A stretch of 6,312 nucleotides of DNA, from contig JAITPZ010000115.1 in assembly GCA_031289165.1 (NCBI GenBank), positions 1-6,312 on the forward strand. The letters run 5' to 3'. This DNA is from Synergistaceae bacterium. Lineage in GTDB: Bacteria > Synergistota > Synergistia > Synergistales > Aminobacteriaceae. The notes beneath the pieces are model-generated. The model was not told where the DNA came from. It ran no database searches and worked only from the letters and a program-made list of their open reading frames with translations. Both the position numbers and the translations under genes were made by a program. Positions 5,592 to 6,312 of the stretch are shown here, one piece after another; position 1 is the first letter of the stretch, and each line of letters opens with the position of its first letter.

Positions 5592-6312
5592 TTGAAGCAT
5601 TTCAATATGAAGCGTTTGAGCATGAAATCTCTGCGGTTTGTTCCGCTCCTGGCCCTGATTCTCATGATCTCCGCCGGAGAGGCGCGCGCGGCGGGGGCGG
5701 GAAAGATCGTCGTCGCCCCGCTGTCCGGGACGGTCAGCGTGCAGATGGAGCAGTTTGTCGGCAAAACCATCACCCGGGCGGAACTGGACCGGGCGAGCCT
5801 GATCATTTTCAGGCTGGACACGCCTGGCGGTCTCGTCGAGGCGACGCGCGGCATCACGCAGGCCATTCTGGCCTCGAGGGTGCCCGTCGTGATGTGGGTT
5901 CCGCCGGGGGGACGCGCCGCGTCGGCGGGGGCCTTCATGATGCAGGCCGCGCACGTCGCCGCAATGTCCCCGGGAACGAACATCGGCGCCGCCCACCCCG
6001 TCATCGCGTCGGGCAAAGACGTCCCGGCGGGAGACATGAAGACAAAGGTCACCAACGACCTGATGGCTCAGATGCGCTCGCTGACTCAGCTGCGCGGGCG
6101 CAACGAGGATGTGGCCCAGCAGATGATCCAGGAAAGCCTGTCCCTGACCGCACGGGAAGCGCTTCGGGAAAACGTCGTCGATCTCGTGGTGGACGACCTG
6201 GAGGCGTTGATTCTGGCCACCTCCGGCCGAATTGCGATCGTCGATGGACGCCCCCTGAAGATCGAACTCCTGCCCGGAGCGATCGAAAACGTAGAAATGA
6301 CGGGACAGGAAA
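5592..6312 (+). CDS. NfeD-like, ClpP-class membrane-bound serine protease, 3' truncated
   Basis: The visible 240 codons encode a secreted or membrane-anchored protease of the NfeD/ClpP-class family, thought to act on membrane proteins and often linked to stomatin-type partners. Numbering from TTG, a signal peptide is seen: basic start (KHFNMKRLSMK), hydrophobic core (about 14-28) and a likely signal peptidase site after EARA (30-33). The ClpP/crotonase fold follows: LDTPGGL (75-81), GGRAASAGAF with presumed nucleophile Ser111, and MSPGTNIGAAHPV (125-137). Lys152 in KVTND is the likely dyad lysine, by analogy with the archaeal Ser-Lys NfeD protease. The C-terminal membrane helices and OB-fold domain expected of long NfeD proteins lie beyond the window. 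TTG is chosen because of its ribosome binding site; ATG at 5607 or 5622 is possible and would leave the signal peptide workable. It begins one base after radA. Confidence 0.9.
   Translation, partial: MKHFNMKRLSMKSLRFVPLLALILMISAGEARAAGAGKIVVAPLSGTVSVQMEQFVGKTITRAELDRASLIIFRLDTPGGLVEATRGITQAILASRVPVVMWVPPGGRAASAGAFMMQAAHVAAMSPGTNIGAAHPVIASGKDVPAGDMKTKVTNDLMAQMRSLTQLRGRNEDVAQQMIQESLSLTAREALRENVVDLVVDDLEALILATSGRIAIVDGRPLKIELLPGAIENVEMTGQE

Overview
The window is GC-rich bacterial chromosomal DNA holding six protein genes and one large RNA regulator. The asd and dapA proteins, the T-box leader, RadA and an NfeD/ClpP-class protease point to a Gram-positive-like or related lineage. A GC-rich Clostridia member or a Synergistota-type organism would fit, but this placement is inferred from gene content only and is uncertain.

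Left part (bases 3-857, plus strand): the 3' part of a gene for a cytoplasmic protein built from repeated PGDYG-like modules. Its true start lies upstream of the window. It converges with asd across a 21-base gap. A weak hairpin inside the asd tail may end its transcript.

Centre left (bases 879-3257, minus strand): a lysine/diaminopimelate operon read as promoter, T-box leader, dapA, asd. A consensus sigma-70 promoter drives a leader of about 295 nt. The leader carries a Stem I with a kink-turn motif, the conserved T-box sequence, and a strong terminator that competes with the antiterminator. Asd makes aspartate semialdehyde and DapA condenses it with pyruvate, so the operon encodes consecutive steps toward diaminopimelate (for peptidoglycan) and lysine. 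Uncharged tRNA should switch it on. The specifier looks like AAA (Lys), but the T-box bulge base would suit a tRNA with G73; this conflict is flagged.

Centre (bases 3258-4210): a comparatively AT-rich intergenic stretch with a 12-bp palindrome, then a lone 187-residue tyrosine recombinase that is essentially only a catalytic domain yet keeps all six active-site residues.

Right part (bases 4211-6312, plus strand): radA, a DNA-repair and branch-migration ATPase, followed after one base by a truncated gene for a secreted or membrane-bound NfeD/ClpP-class serine protease. radA appears to start at a CTG codon behind a very strong Shine-Dalgarno sequence. Starting at the first conventional codon would delete its zinc finger. 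The protease gene appears to start at TTG.

I see no CRISPR array, tRNA, rRNA or insertion sequence. Nothing clearly amounts to a new system. The most useful observations are the CTG start of radA, the specificity puzzle of the T-box, and the duplicated PGDYG-like protein.
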